This document shows, piece by piece, positions 1 through 8,356 of a stretch of DNA of 64,000 bases. Source of the stretch: T3Sed10-241 sp036796255 (GTDB lineage Bacteria > Bacteroidota > Bacteroidia > Flavobacteriales_D > Cryomorphaceae). The translations under genes and the position numbers were made by a program. The stretch is from contig DAIRDH010000012.1 of the NCBI GenBank assembly GCA_036796255.1, forward strand, positions 3,346-67,345, given 5' to 3'. Position 1 is the first letter of the stretch; the number at the start of each line of letters is the position of its first letter. The notes under the pieces were generated by a model, which was not told where the DNA came from, made no database searches, and saw nothing but the letters and a program-made list of their open reading frames with translations.

Positions 1-1399
1 TATGGTGACACTCCACACGGTCGGTTGCACCAGCATGGACACCAAGAATGCTTTCGCGCTCTGCTATGGGGCGTAAACTCACAAAAGTGACGTGGTAAGA
101 CTCCTCCTCATATGTGGCAAGCTCGCGAATCAGTGCAGGAATGTGGTGGTTCCATCCGAGGATCAAAATTTCGGTCACATGTTCAATATCGTTTATGGGC
201 AATGAAACTCTCCCGTACTCCTCTTCACCCAAAGTCGAGGATGGAGCTTCCATATCTGGAGCAGTTTCTGAAAGATTTCGTGCTATGAGCACCAATCGGT
301 CATCGCGTTCAAAGATGAAATCAGGGGGCGGATTGAGCATAGGAACGAATCCATCGGCATTTGGACGGACTACGCCAATCAATACCGCTTTGCTGAAAGC
401 TCGCCCCAAATCACCATAACGCTTACCTCCTATAGCGTCCATTTCAACAGCGTAGAGATTGTTTTTCACCTGTCTGGAAAGCAGCTCATTGTACACGGCG
501 GAGAGTCCGGCATGGCGTATATTTTGCGCAACAAGCCTGCTGATGATCGTATCGCTGGACACCACTTCGAGCGGACCAGCGTAAGCCCTTTGCGCCGCTT
601 TCAGCTTGTTCTCATCCTGTATTTCCGCCACAACCAGTGGCATGCGCCTTCCGGGAATGATTTCTGCATTGAGCGAAAGCAGGGTTTTAATGGTCTCCAC
701 ATCGGGTGTGATGAGGGCGTGGCCAGCCTTGCTGTGTGAAGGGATGATGATCGCTGCAGCGTTCATGCTATCTACCCTGCGCAGGTGCTCGCGGTCTATC
801 GCCACCCCCGACCGCAGGATTATCTCATGTGCGCGTTGACCAATCATGCGGTTATCTTTAAGCTCCTGCAAGCGTTGAGACGACACATCATCAGAGAGCA
901 TAATCAGCTTCAATTGCTTGGCGCCATAGCGCTGTAAAAATCCCCGCATGCGCCCTACTGAAAGGAAAAGCTCAGCAGCAATATGAATGCTTCTGTTGGT
1001 CCAGCCTAAAATCAGAATATGATTTTTGGCCGTGATTGGCGAAAGTCCCTGCTCAAGGTGGCGTATCTTGCGGTTGAGCCAAGCTGTGATAATGGCCACC
1101 AAAGAGCCCATGAAGATTACATAACCAAGAACCGTAAGGGTTGTAGACACGATGCGTCTCCATGTGCCCTCATCATCGCCCAAATAGCCAGGGTCGGTAA
1201 GCCGCAAAAATGCCCACCATACCGATTGCCCCAGGCCTTCAGAATCATCAGCGACAGGCCAAACAAGCAAACCTCCCAAAATGGAAATGACGCCGATGAG
1301 CATCGCCACAAAGAGGAGGTGGTAATGGGCACCTCGCACAAATTGTCGCTCTAAGAAATAGACAAAACGTTGGGCGATGCGAAGATCTATTTTCGTCAT
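1..1399 (-). CDS. Castor/Pollux-like ion channel with RCK/TrkA-N-type domains (partial, C-terminus off the left edge)
   Basis: I translated the minus strand from an ATG at 1399; the frame stays open to base 1, giving about 466 residues with the C-terminus missing. The N-terminus has a membrane segment near residues 27-48, a pore-like stretch WWAFLRLTDPGYLGDD around residues 61-76, and a second membrane segment near 88-108 (VLGYVIFMGSLVAIITAW). A cytoplasmic nucleotide-binding-like fold follows, with HILILGWTNRSIHIA near residue 127. A second similar motif, EILILGWNHHIPALI, appears near residue 427, so there are two tandem RCK-like domains. This two-helix pore plus paired RCK layout is that of the bacterial relatives of plant CASTOR/POLLUX channels (family knowledge). 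Ion selectivity cannot be read from the sequence. The 1400-1537 gap separates it from the protease gene upstream on the same strand. Confidence 0.8.
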   Translation of the reverse strand, partial: MTKIDLRIAQRFVYFLERQFVRGAHYHLLFVAMLIGVISILGGLLVWPVADDSEGLGQSVWWAFLRLTDPGYLGDDEGTWRRIVSTTLTVLGYVIFMGSLVAIITAWLNRKIRHLEQGLSPITAKNHILILGWTNRSIHIAAELFLSVGRMRGFLQRYGAKQLKLIMLSDDVSSQRLQELKDNRMIGQRAHEIILRSGVAIDREHLRRVDSMNAAAIIIPSHSKAGHALITPDVETIKTLLSLNAEIIPGRRMPLVVAEIQDENKLKAAQRAYAGPLEVVSSDTIISRLVAQNIRHAGLSAVYNELLSRQVKNNLYAVEMDAIGGKRYGDLGRAFSKAVLIGVVRPNADGFVPMLNPPPDFIFERDDRLVLIARNLSETAPDMEAPSSTLGEEEYGRVSLPINDIEHVTEILILGWNHHIPALIRELATYEEESYHVTFVSLRPIAERESILGVHAGATDRVECHH

Positions 1400-1537
1400 A
1401 TAGGGTTCAATTTGACATCCGCCGGAAGGGTTCTAACATCCAATGGAGTTGATGCAAGATATAAAATCCGTTGGCTCAGCCATAAGGCGCAGTAATGATA
1501 GGCCCATGCTTGGCATGCCAAAGAAAGCACAAAAGAA

Positions 1538-3757
1538 TTACCGGGTTAACATGACTTTCTTGAACGCTGCCCTGCCGCCATTCTCGACAGCGATAAGGTA
1601 CAAGCCGCCAGGCATGTCGCCCATATTCACTGCAAGCTGAGACCCGCTGTAGTTGAATTGTTGCTGCTTGACCATCTTTCCAGACAAATCAAAAATGCGC
1701 ACTTGTGTATCGCCTGCGGAAACCTCATTCATTTGAAGGTAGAGCATATCGGTGGTTGGATTTGGAAAGGCTAGCACAAAGTCATTGTCAACCACAGCTT
1801 CATCTGATGCCGAGAGCACTTGAGTAGCAAGAATTGCAGCAAGTGCATTGGCCTTGCCCCAGCCCCAATTCAGGGTGCCTTCTTCGCCTATATCGCCAGT
1901 CCAATTGTCGAGCCGGGCTGTGGCTTTAAGGATAGCCTTGGCATCGACCGCGCTTAACTCCGGGTCGGCTTGCAGCATAAGGGCCACGATTCCCGCCACA
2001 AACGGACCCGACATTGAAGTGCCTGAAAACTGATCGAAGGTATAGGTATTGCCATTGAATTCGATGGGATTATCTGCGACAGTGGTCCAGGAGTTCACAG
2101 CTGACCATACATCAACACCGCCTGAAGTGATGTCGGGCTTTACGCGCTCATCAACGGTTGGTCCACGGCTTGAGAAATTGGCCAGTGAACCATAAATCAC
2201 ATTCCCATTGGGCTGCACGCGTTCTGCGCGATAAGCGCCTACTGTAATCACATTTTTACCCACTCCGGCGGGCTCACCCATTCCGTACTCCGTGTTGCCC
2301 ATTACTGCGCCTGGATAAAAGGGATCGAGACCCCAACCCCAATTGGTGTAACGATTCTGCATACGCGCATTGCTCCATATGTGCAGGTGGCTGTCGTCAG
2401 AAATGGCGCGAAGCACTATCTTCAAACCCGAAGTATTGCGCACTTCGAGGCGAATATTGGGTTTATCGTTGGTGGTGAATGCCGCTGTAGACTGCACCCG
2501 AATGTGCAATTCACCAGCCCCCACTGAGGTGATTTCTTCAATCTGTGGTTCTTCCTGCGAATGGAAAAATTCGGTCGCGTGCACAGTTTCATTGTTGGCA
2601 TCCACCAAAAGAATAGAGGCTGAAAAACTGCTATTGGACGAGCCCCACATGGAGAGGGTCTGGCCCCAATTGGCTGAGGGATGAATATTGACTACAGTAA
2701 AGAGAGTGTCGCTGTGTATGGCAAAGTTTCTATCAAGGTGGAAATTGCCAGTACCATTGTTTCCTGCCGAACCGACAAAAACACGGCCAGGACCGTGGAG
2801 GTTGTCAATTCCCACATTTTTGAGGTCAGTGCCATCGTGTGGGCCCAAATGCGAGCCAAAGCTCATGTTGACCACAAAGGGTTTTCCCACCGACTCGGCA
2901 TAATCTTTTACATAATTAAATCCATCGATGAGTGAAGGAGCATCGCGGCGCAGTGAAATAAAGATAAGTTCTGCTTCCGGAGCAGCGCCAACGAAACGGG
3001 CATTCTCACCGCCGGGCACATCAAAAATTGCATCAGGACCACCGCCTGCACCCCCTGCAATCCCGGCAACGTGGGTACCATGGGTTCCTGGACCGAACAC
3101 GTAATCAGTATCATGCTGGGCAATAAGGAGGGCATCCTGCCCTATGTACTCCGCACCAAATCCGTAAAGTTCAGGAGGCGTACCTTCCATTTTGTTTTGA
3201 TCCCATGCACGAACCAGGCGCAATTCGCTGAGCTCATCGTCGTAAAACACTGGATGGGTGTAGTCAAAACCCCAATCGATTACCGCTATCACCACGCCCT
3301 CTCCCTTGTAAGCCTGGCCCAATCCGCCCAGTCCTGCATGCACGCTGTCTACGCGTCCGTCGCGAATATTTTCATGCAAATAGGGTGAAACAGGCTCTGC
3401 AATTTCAATCATTTTCAAACCATTGATTTGCACAAATGCTTCCATGCTGCTCAGGGGCACCCTGAAAGTCCATATATCATTGATCCGTGTGTGATTGATT
3501 ACCTCCAGATTGCTCAATTCATCTTCATTTATTGCATCAACATCGACCATGGCCAAAACTCCGATATGGTACTCGCCATCAAAGCGGATAAGATCATAAT
3601 CCTGAATAAAACTGGGCTCCAACCTATCGTGATTTGCAATTTCTTTCAATTGCTTCATGAAATAATTGCCAGGAGCATTGACTTTGACTTGAGCAAAGAG
3701 AGAAAAAGAGAGGAAAATTGCAAGAAAGAGAAGGGAGATGTGTTTCATGATATTCAT
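1538..3757 (-). CDS. Secreted S8 (subtilisin-like) serine peptidase with T9SS C-terminal sorting domain
   Basis: This 739-residue protein starts with a signal peptide (hydrophobic LLFLAIFLSFSLFAQ). The catalytic triad is visible: Asp161 in VIAVIDWGF, His226 in GTHGTHVAG and Ser581 in GTSMSGP. The oxyanion Asn is in GSAGNNG near 333. A large insert of about 180 residues lies between the oxyanion region and the VGA/SSRGP stretch. Residues about 664-739 form a T9SS type A sorting domain (FPNPTTD, VRIFDLSGKMV, GGLYLIAV, ending KKVMLTR), so the enzyme should cross the outer membrane through T9SS and be released or anchored at the surface. An alternative start at 3748 (MKHIS) gives an equally good signal peptide. 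A promoter-like TTG-N18-TAACTTTA lies just upstream (3796-3768). The substrate is unknown. Confidence 0.93.
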   Translation of the reverse strand: MNIMKHISLLFLAIFLSFSLFAQVKVNAPGNYFMKQLKEIANHDRLEPSFIQDYDLIRFDGEYHIGVLAMVDVDAINEDELSNLEVINHTRINDIWTFRVPLSSMEAFVQINGLKMIEIAEPVSPYLHENIRDGRVDSVHAGLGGLGQAYKGEGVVIAVIDWGFDYTHPVFYDDELSELRLVRAWDQNKMEGTPPELYGFGAEYIGQDALLIAQHDTDYVFGPGTHGTHVAGIAGGAGGGPDAIFDVPGGENARFVGAAPEAELIFISLRRDAPSLIDGFNYVKDYAESVGKPFVVNMSFGSHLGPHDGTDLKNVGIDNLHGPGRVFVGSAGNNGTGNFHLDRNFAIHSDTLFTVVNIHPSANWGQTLSMWGSSNSSFSASILLVDANNETVHATEFFHSQEEPQIEEITSVGAGELHIRVQSTAAFTTNDKPNIRLEVRNTSGLKIVLRAISDDSHLHIWSNARMQNRYTNWGWGLDPFYPGAVMGNTEYGMGEPAGVGKNVITVGAYRAERVQPNGNVIYGSLANFSSRGPTVDERVKPDITSGGVDVWSAVNSWTTVADNPIEFNGNTYTFDQFSGTSMSGPFVAGIVALMLQADPELSAVDAKAILKATARLDNWTGDIGEEGTLNWGWGKANALAAILATQVLSASDEAVVDNDFVLAFPNPTTDMLYLQMNEVSAGDTQVRIFDLSGKMVKQQQFNYSGSQLAVNMGDMPGGLYLIAVENGGRAAFKKVMLTR

Positions 3758-3767
3758 TTTGTGCTGG

Positions 3768-3796
3768 TAAAGTTAATAAAACTGCCGTCTTGCCAA
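3768..3796 (-). promoter_or_regulatory. Putative promoter of the S8 peptidase gene
   Basis: Reading the minus strand, TTG (3796-3794) is followed after 18 nt by TAACTTTA (3775-3768), one base off the Bacteroidota -7 consensus TAnnTTTG. It lies 10-20 nt upstream of the possible start codons. Confidence 0.4.
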
Positions 3797-3977
3797 GGCG
3801 TCTGCCCAAGACCATTGAGATAAAATCACCGAAAAAATGCTCAAATTATGCAGACAAGGGTTAAGCATTTCGCGAACTACATAGAACGAGCAGAGTATGG
3901 CAGAAGATCTTTATTCTCCAGTGCTGGTCGATGATGAAATGATTTAACTAAAATTTTAGACCGGCACTGCGAAACCA

Positions 3978-4652
3978 TCAAAGATTGTCAACATTTCGGA
4001 TCAAAATTTTACCCCGTTCAAAGTAAATCTTGTTTTCACGGCGCAGGTCATTCAGCACTTCACTTACCGTTTGTCGCGAAGTGGCTGTGAGTGTGGCAAT
4101 ATCTGCATGGGTCAATTTGGTGCGTATCATCCATTCGTCGCCGATTTGTTTTCCTTTGAATACAACAGCATCCTTGAGAAAATCAATGATTCGGGTACGG
4201 GAATCTTTAAAGGTAAGCGACTCCACTTTTCGTTCTAGTCTTTCCAATTTGAAGCCAATCCACTTTATGATCCTTATGCTTAGATCAGCATCATCGCGCA
4301 TGAGCTGCTTGAGGTCTTCCCAAACAACAATACAAATCTGGGTGTCTTTATCCATGCACTGCGCAAACTCCCTGCGCTCTGTATATCCGGCCATAACCAT
4401 TTCACCAAACACCTCTCCTTCTCTTAAAATGGCCAAAGTGCGCTCCTCACCTTCGGCTGTGAACCCGCCCAACTTCACCCTTCCTTTGGTGATAACAAAC
4501 ATACTTTCAGCAGGCTCCTGCGCTGCGTAAATGAACTCTCCCGGCGCATAAGATTTCATTTGATGCAAATGGGCACTGGCCGCAGTCTTATGTGGACAAA
4601 ATCGTCCAAACAAATCCAAACCCTCTAAATACCACAGTGCCGACGTTTTCAC
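3978..4652 (-). CDS. Crp/Fnr family transcriptional regulator
   Basis: The 224-residue protein has an N-terminal cyclic-nucleotide-binding-type beta-roll (about residues 25-130: FVITKGRVKLGG, LREGEVFGEM), a dimerisation helix (about 130-150) and a C-terminal winged helix-turn-helix (LTHADIATLTATSRQTVSEV, about 177-196). No cysteine cluster typical of Fe-S Fnr is present at the N-terminus, so redox sensing is not supported; the ligand is unknown. The start codon is GTG at 4652, and no ATG lies nearby in frame. The promoter -7 box ends only 5 nt before this GTG, so the mRNA is probably leaderless. The gene stands alone, convergent with nothing and divergent from the small beta-barrel gene at 4851. 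Confidence 0.9.
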   Translation of the reverse strand: MKTSALWYLEGLDLFGRFCPHKTAASAHLHQMKSYAPGEFIYAAQEPAESMFVITKGRVKLGGFTAEGEERTLAILREGEVFGEMVMAGYTERREFAQCMDKDTQICIVVWEDLKQLMRDDADLSIRIIKWIGFKLERLERKVESLTFKDSRTRIIDFLKDAVVFKGKQIGDEWMIRTKLTHADIATLTATSRQTVSEVLNDLRRENKIYFERGKILIRNVDNL

Positions 4653-4657
4653 AGGAT

Positions 4658-4687
4658 CAAATCTAAATCAGATATTTATGAGTCCAA
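4658..4687 (-). promoter_or_regulatory. Bacteroidota-type promoter of the Crp/Fnr gene
   Basis: On the minus strand TTG (4687-4685) is followed by 19 nt and then TAGATTTG (4665-4658), a full match to TTG-N19-TAnnTTTG. Transcription would begin about at the GTG start codon (4652). Confidence 0.65.
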
Positions 4688-4850
4688 TATTAAAGTCGAA
4701 AAATAGAAAACATTTCGAGTTTTGTATGCCCAAAGTGAACCGGAATTGATGAAAACTACCAATTTCGGTTCATAAGCATGGCCATAAAATTTATGCGTAT
4801 GCCGCACTTTCTGAGGTGTGTGGTATACAATTAATGTCTAATTTTCCCCT

Positions 4851-5429
4851 ATGAAACATATTTACATTTGTGTGGCATTTCTATGTATGCTGACGATGTG
4901 CAACTCAAGTCTGCCTGCGCAAGAGCAAACACGGATTGGAGTGGCATATACCCTGGACTTACAAAATGGTAGCACCTTTCAGTCTGGGTTTGGTGGCCTT
5001 TTAGAGCGCAAGCTTACAAAAAGAAGTGGTGTAGAAACTGGCTTGTACTACCGCGTGCACAACCTCATTTTCTTCAGCAATATTTTTGATCAGGGCACAC
5101 TTATTTTTGTAGGACGCGGAGTGATACAGGAGCGTTTTCTCTCCATTCCATTGCTTTATAAATTTTACTCGCCTGTGGTCAATTTTGCCGTAGGGCCGAG
5201 CGTCGATTTTTTTCTTGGCTGGCGTCAAAGCCAGGGTCAACCGGATATTGTGGTCGATGATTACAGCCTCAATCCTGTTTTTCTTACCGGCGTACTTGTC
5301 AAGGTATCCAAAGAATTCCAGATTGCGGATCAATGGCTTATTGAGCCGGAGTTTCGATACAACCTCATGCTTGATGGCAGTCGCCGGTACTTCGGCATCA
5401 TCGCAGGGCTTCGCTATATTTTGAATTAG
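4851..5429 (+). CDS. Small outer-membrane beta-barrel protein (PorT-like fold), hypothetical
   Basis: This is a 192-residue protein with a signal peptide (MKHIYICVAFLCMLTM...LPAQ). The mature part alternates polar and hydrophobic residues in short strands with repeated patterns such as GVETGLYYRVHNL, FLSIPLLYKFY and IEPEFRYNLML, and ends in GIIAGLRYILN. That is typical of the small 8-strand outer-membrane barrels annotated as PorT or outer-membrane beta-barrel proteins in Bacteroidota. No catalytic motif is seen and I do not know its function. It is transcribed away from the Crp/Fnr gene, with about 200 nt between their starts. Confidence 0.75.
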   Translation: MKHIYICVAFLCMLTMCNSSLPAQEQTRIGVAYTLDLQNGSTFQSGFGGLLERKLTKRSGVETGLYYRVHNLIFFSNIFDQGTLIFVGRGVIQERFLSIPLLYKFYSPVVNFAVGPSVDFFLGWRQSQGQPDIVVDDYSLNPVFLTGVLVKVSKEFQIADQWLIEPEFRYNLMLDGSRRYFGIIAGLRYILN

Positions 5430-5465
5430 TAGCTGATTTCGAAGCAGTAAGTAAAAGCTGAGCAC

Positions 5466-5499
5466 CAAAAAAGCCATTTCCGCTTTCAGAAATGGCTTT
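5466..5499 (-). terminator. Rho-independent terminator of tRNA-Arg
   Basis: An 11-bp perfect stem pairs 5470-5480 with 5489-5499 around an 8-nt loop. On the minus strand it ends in a T-run (5472-5467), directly downstream of the tRNA gene. It may also end transcription of the plus-strand barrel gene at 4851-5429. Confidence 0.8.
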
Positions 5500-5512
5500 G
5501 TGGATCCTTAAG

Positions 5513-5586
5513 TGACCCCGACAGGACTCGAACCTGTGACCTACTGCTTAGAAGGCAGTTGCTCTATCCGGCTGAGCTACGGGGCC
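5513..5586 (-). tRNA. tRNA-Arg (anticodon UCU)
   Basis: The minus strand folds as a 74-nt cloverleaf. The acceptor stem is GGCCCCG paired with CGGGGTC, with one G-U pair. The D-arm is GCTC/GAGC, the anticodon stem ACTGC/GCAGT with loop CTTCTAA (anticodon TCT), and the T-arm ACAGG/CCTGT with loop TTCGAGT. The discriminator base is A and the CCA end is not encoded. It decodes AGA. Confidence 0.95.
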
Positions 5587-5756
5587 TTACAGCAAAAAAA
5601 TTGGAACCAAATTTCCAACAGGCCTGCAAAGGTAATTCTTTGTGCGAAAAAGCTCAAAAAACAAATTACCCCTTGTGACTTGAAACGACAAATTTGAAGA
5701 AAAGCTAATGTTTGCTCGTAACAACTGAAGCGACCGACGCACTGCCAAAAGCTTGC

Positions 5757-5764
5757 TATCTTTG
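5757..5764 (+). promoter_or_regulatory. Putative -7 box upstream of the SulP gene
   Basis: TATCTTTG matches TAnnTTTG 47 nt upstream of the ATG at 5812. I see no TTG at the expected -33 distance. Confidence 0.4.
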
Positions 5765-5811
5765 CGTTTTATCTTGAATTTCCTCTATTCATTGTCAACT
5801 AACTTGTCTCT

Positions 5812-7371
5812 ATGAACTTTAAATATCTCAAAGACGACCTCCCTGCTTCCCTGGTCGTTTTTCTCGTAGCCTTGCCTCTTTGTTTAGGAATTGCAGTGGC
5901 TTCAGGGGCCTCGCCAATGGCCGGTATTATTTCAGGCATTGTGGGAGGTATAGTTGTAGGTGCGCTAAGCGGATCCTCGCTCAGTGTGAGTGGACCAGCA
6001 GCAGGCCTCACTGCAATTGTGTATACTGCCATTGTATCGATGGAGTCGTATGAAATGTTTCTCCTTGCAGTGGTAGTCGCTGGAATTATCCAGGTGATCA
6101 TGGGCCAACTCAAGGCCGGCATTATTGGCTACTACTTTCCCAATGCCGTTATTAAAGGTATGCTCGCCGCCATTGGCCTGATTCTGATCTTAAAGCAAAT
6201 TCCTCATGCCGTGGGCTATCACGCCGACTTCGAAGGTGATTTGGCGTTTAAGACCGGGGATGATGAGAATACATTTACCCAAATCATTACGGCTTTGCGC
6301 AATAGCGATATGGGAGCTATCATTATTTCGGTAAGCTCGTTATTGGTTCTTATCCTCTTCGAACAGCCAAAAATGAAACAATTTGGTTTGTTCAAAATAT
6401 TGCCGGGTGCTCTTTTTGCCGTGCTTACCGGTGTTGGAATCAACGCATTGTTCATGGCCTATGCACCCCAACTCACTTTGTATGGACCTCAGCTCGTGCA
6501 AGTTCCTGTCAACGACACTATCAGTGGTTTTTTGGGGGAGTTTACTCTGCCTGACTTCAGTAAATTTACAGAACCGGCCGTATACGTCACAGGTTTCACC
6601 ATTGCGTTGGTAGCAAGTATAGAAAGCCTTTTAAGCCTTGAGGCCTCTGATAAACTTGACCCTTTGAAGCGGGTGAGTCCGCCCAGCCGTGAACTGGGTG
6701 CGCAAGGCATTGGGAATATTGTGGCGGGTCTGCTTGGAGGGATACCTGTTACTGCAGTAATCGTGCGCAGTTCAGCCAATATCAACTCAGGCGGAAAGTC
6801 AAAGATGAGTGCCATTTTGCATGGAATCTGGCTTTTGCTGTCGTTGCTCTTTTTGGCTAAACTGCTCAACTATATTCCACTTTCCTGCCTCGCAGCGATC
6901 TTGTTGCTTATTGGTTACAAGCTGGCGAGCCCTAGCCTGTTTAAAGCAAAGTATAAAAAAGGAAAGATGCGATTCATTCCATTTATTGTGACCATTGTTG
7001 CTATTCTATTTACCGATTTACTCATTGGAATCGGCATTGGTATGGTGGTCGGAATTTTCTTTATTCTCAAAAGTAACGTAACGCGGTGTCTTGAAATTGA
7101 AGAGGTTGGTGATCGTATTGAAATTAGATTCCTGAAAGATGTTTCATTTATTCATAAGGCACAGGTGCTAAAGGCGCTTAGCACCATCCCTTCGGGAGCG
7201 CATGTGCATATCGACGCCCGCAAAGCCGACTTTGTAGACCTGGATATTGCGGAGGCGATAGATAATTTTGCGGATGTTAGCCGAGACCGGCAAATAACAG
7301 TGAGTGTTCAGGATATTGTTCATATGAAGCCCAGCGATAACCGGTTTAAGCACACCAATGTTCAGTCATAA
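5812..7371 (+). CDS. SulP family (SLC26-like) inorganic anion transporter
   Basis: The 519-residue membrane protein is predicted to move sulfate, bicarbonate or a related anion across the inner membrane. The transmembrane core spans about residues 10-410 with the family signatures ALPLCLGIAVASG (about 20-32), SVSGPAAGLTAIV (about 58-70) and LVASIESLLSLEASD (about 265-280). A short degenerate STAS-like domain follows at about 430-505 (FLKDVSFIHKAQVLKAL, HVHIDARKADFVDLDI). Substrate cannot be decided from sequence; Bacteroidota SulP proteins are often annotated as sulfate or bicarbonate carriers. The sua5 gene starts 22 nt downstream and is probably co-transcribed. Confidence 0.93.
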   Translation: MNFKYLKDDLPASLVVFLVALPLCLGIAVASGASPMAGIISGIVGGIVVGALSGSSLSVSGPAAGLTAIVYTAIVSMESYEMFLLAVVVAGIIQVIMGQLKAGIIGYYFPNAVIKGMLAAIGLILILKQIPHAVGYHADFEGDLAFKTGDDENTFTQIITALRNSDMGAIIISVSSLLVLILFEQPKMKQFGLFKILPGALFAVLTGVGINALFMAYAPQLTLYGPQLVQVPVNDTISGFLGEFTLPDFSKFTEPAVYVTGFTIALVASIESLLSLEASDKLDPLKRVSPPSRELGAQGIGNIVAGLLGGIPVTAVIVRSSANINSGGKSKMSAILHGIWLLLSLLFLAKLLNYIPLSCLAAILLLIGYKLASPSLFKAKYKKGKMRFIPFIVTIVAILFTDLLIGIGIGMVVGIFFILKSNVTRCLEIEEVGDRIEIRFLKDVSFIHKAQVLKALSTIPSGAHVHIDARKADFVDLDIAEAIDNFADVSRDRQITVSVQDIVHMKPSDNRFKHTNVQS

Positions 7372-7393
7372 TTGCTGACTACACTCCTTTATT

Positions 7394-8356
7394 ATGGCGC
7401 AAATAGGCAAGGATCTTCAAGAAGCGGCAGCAGTGCTGAGGCGAGGTGGACTTGTGGCCATTCCCACGGAAACGGTCTACGGCCTTGCGGCAAATGCCCT
7501 TGACCCGGCAGCGGTGGTGCGCATCTTTGAAGCCAAAGGCCGGCCCCATTTTGACCCGCTTATAGTGCACTTACCCTCGGTGACCCAGGTAAACACTTAT
7601 GCTTTATCATTTCCTCCAAAGGCGCGACAACTGGCCAGTACCTTCTGGCCTGGCCCGCTCACGCTTGTAATGCCTAAGCGAGAAATCATTCCAGATATCG
7701 TGAGCTCCGGGCTTGCCACTGTGGGCTTGCGTGTGCCGCAGCATAAGCTTACACAGCGCTTGCTCTCCTCGCTTGATTTTCCGTTGGCAGCACCCAGCGC
7801 CAACCCTTTTGGATACATCAGCCCCACAACAGCTGCGCATGTGCAAGCACAACTCGGCGATAAGGTTGATTACATACTCGATGGTGGCGCCTGCTCGGTG
7901 GGCCTCGAGTCGACCATTGTAGGGTTTGAAGGTGAGGAAGCGAGAATTTTGCGTCTCGGGGGCATCACTTTAGAAGAAATAGAGCAATGCATCGGCAAGG
8001 TAGCGCTCAACAATGAAAGCAGCTCGAGCCCGGCTGCTCCGGGAATGCTTCTCTCCCACTACGCACCGGCGAAGCCACTCATTTTTGGAGAAATTCCAAA
8101 GCTGTTGGCTCAATCGCAGGGTAAAAAAATAGCTGTTTTGGCCCTTCAAAATTTGCATGGCCAGCCAGGGATAGCCCTGAGCCCCAAAGGTGATCTTTCA
8201 GAAGCTGCACAAAATCTGTTTGCAGCAATGCGCACCCTCGACGCCATGGAGGGAGATGTGATTTTGGCAGAGCCAATGCCACAGAGGGGCCTCGGTATGG
8301 CCATCAACGACCGACTCGGTAGGGCTGCATATGCGCAACCTGATAACCTTATTTGA
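7394..8356 (+). CDS. tsaC: L-threonylcarbamoyladenylate synthase (Sua5/TsaC type)
   Basis: The enzyme uses L-threonine, bicarbonate and ATP to make threonylcarbamoyl-AMP for the t6A modification of tRNAs reading ANN codons. The YrdC domain fills residues 1 to about 200: FEAKGRP carries the KxR motif (Lys48, Arg50), followed by LAAPSANPFGYISPT and SLESTIVGFEG. The linker APGMLLSHYAPAKPL (about 213-227) leads into a C-terminal Sua5 domain. At 320 residues it is the longer Sua5 form rather than the single-domain TsaC form. Its last 8 bases overlap the convergent FAD/Fe-S dehydrogenase gene. The preceding SulP transporter might supply bicarbonate, but this is speculation. Confidence 0.93.
   Translation: MAQIGKDLQEAAAVLRRGGLVAIPTETVYGLAANALDPAAVVRIFEAKGRPHFDPLIVHLPSVTQVNTYALSFPPKARQLASTFWPGPLTLVMPKREIIPDIVSSGLATVGLRVPQHKLTQRLLSSLDFPLAAPSANPFGYISPTTAAHVQAQLGDKVDYILDGGACSVGLESTIVGFEGEEARILRLGGITLEEIEQCIGKVALNNESSSSPAAPGMLLSHYAPAKPLIFGEIPKLLAQSQGKKIAVLALQNLHGQPGIALSPKGDLSEAAQNLFAAMRTLDAMEGDVILAEPMPQRGLGMAINDRLGRAAYAQPDNLI

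Noticed and set aside
1510..1521. 12-bp palindrome TTGGCATGCCAA after the subtilase gene
   Set aside because: It is short, lacks a T-run, and such self-complementary 12-mers occur by chance at this length.
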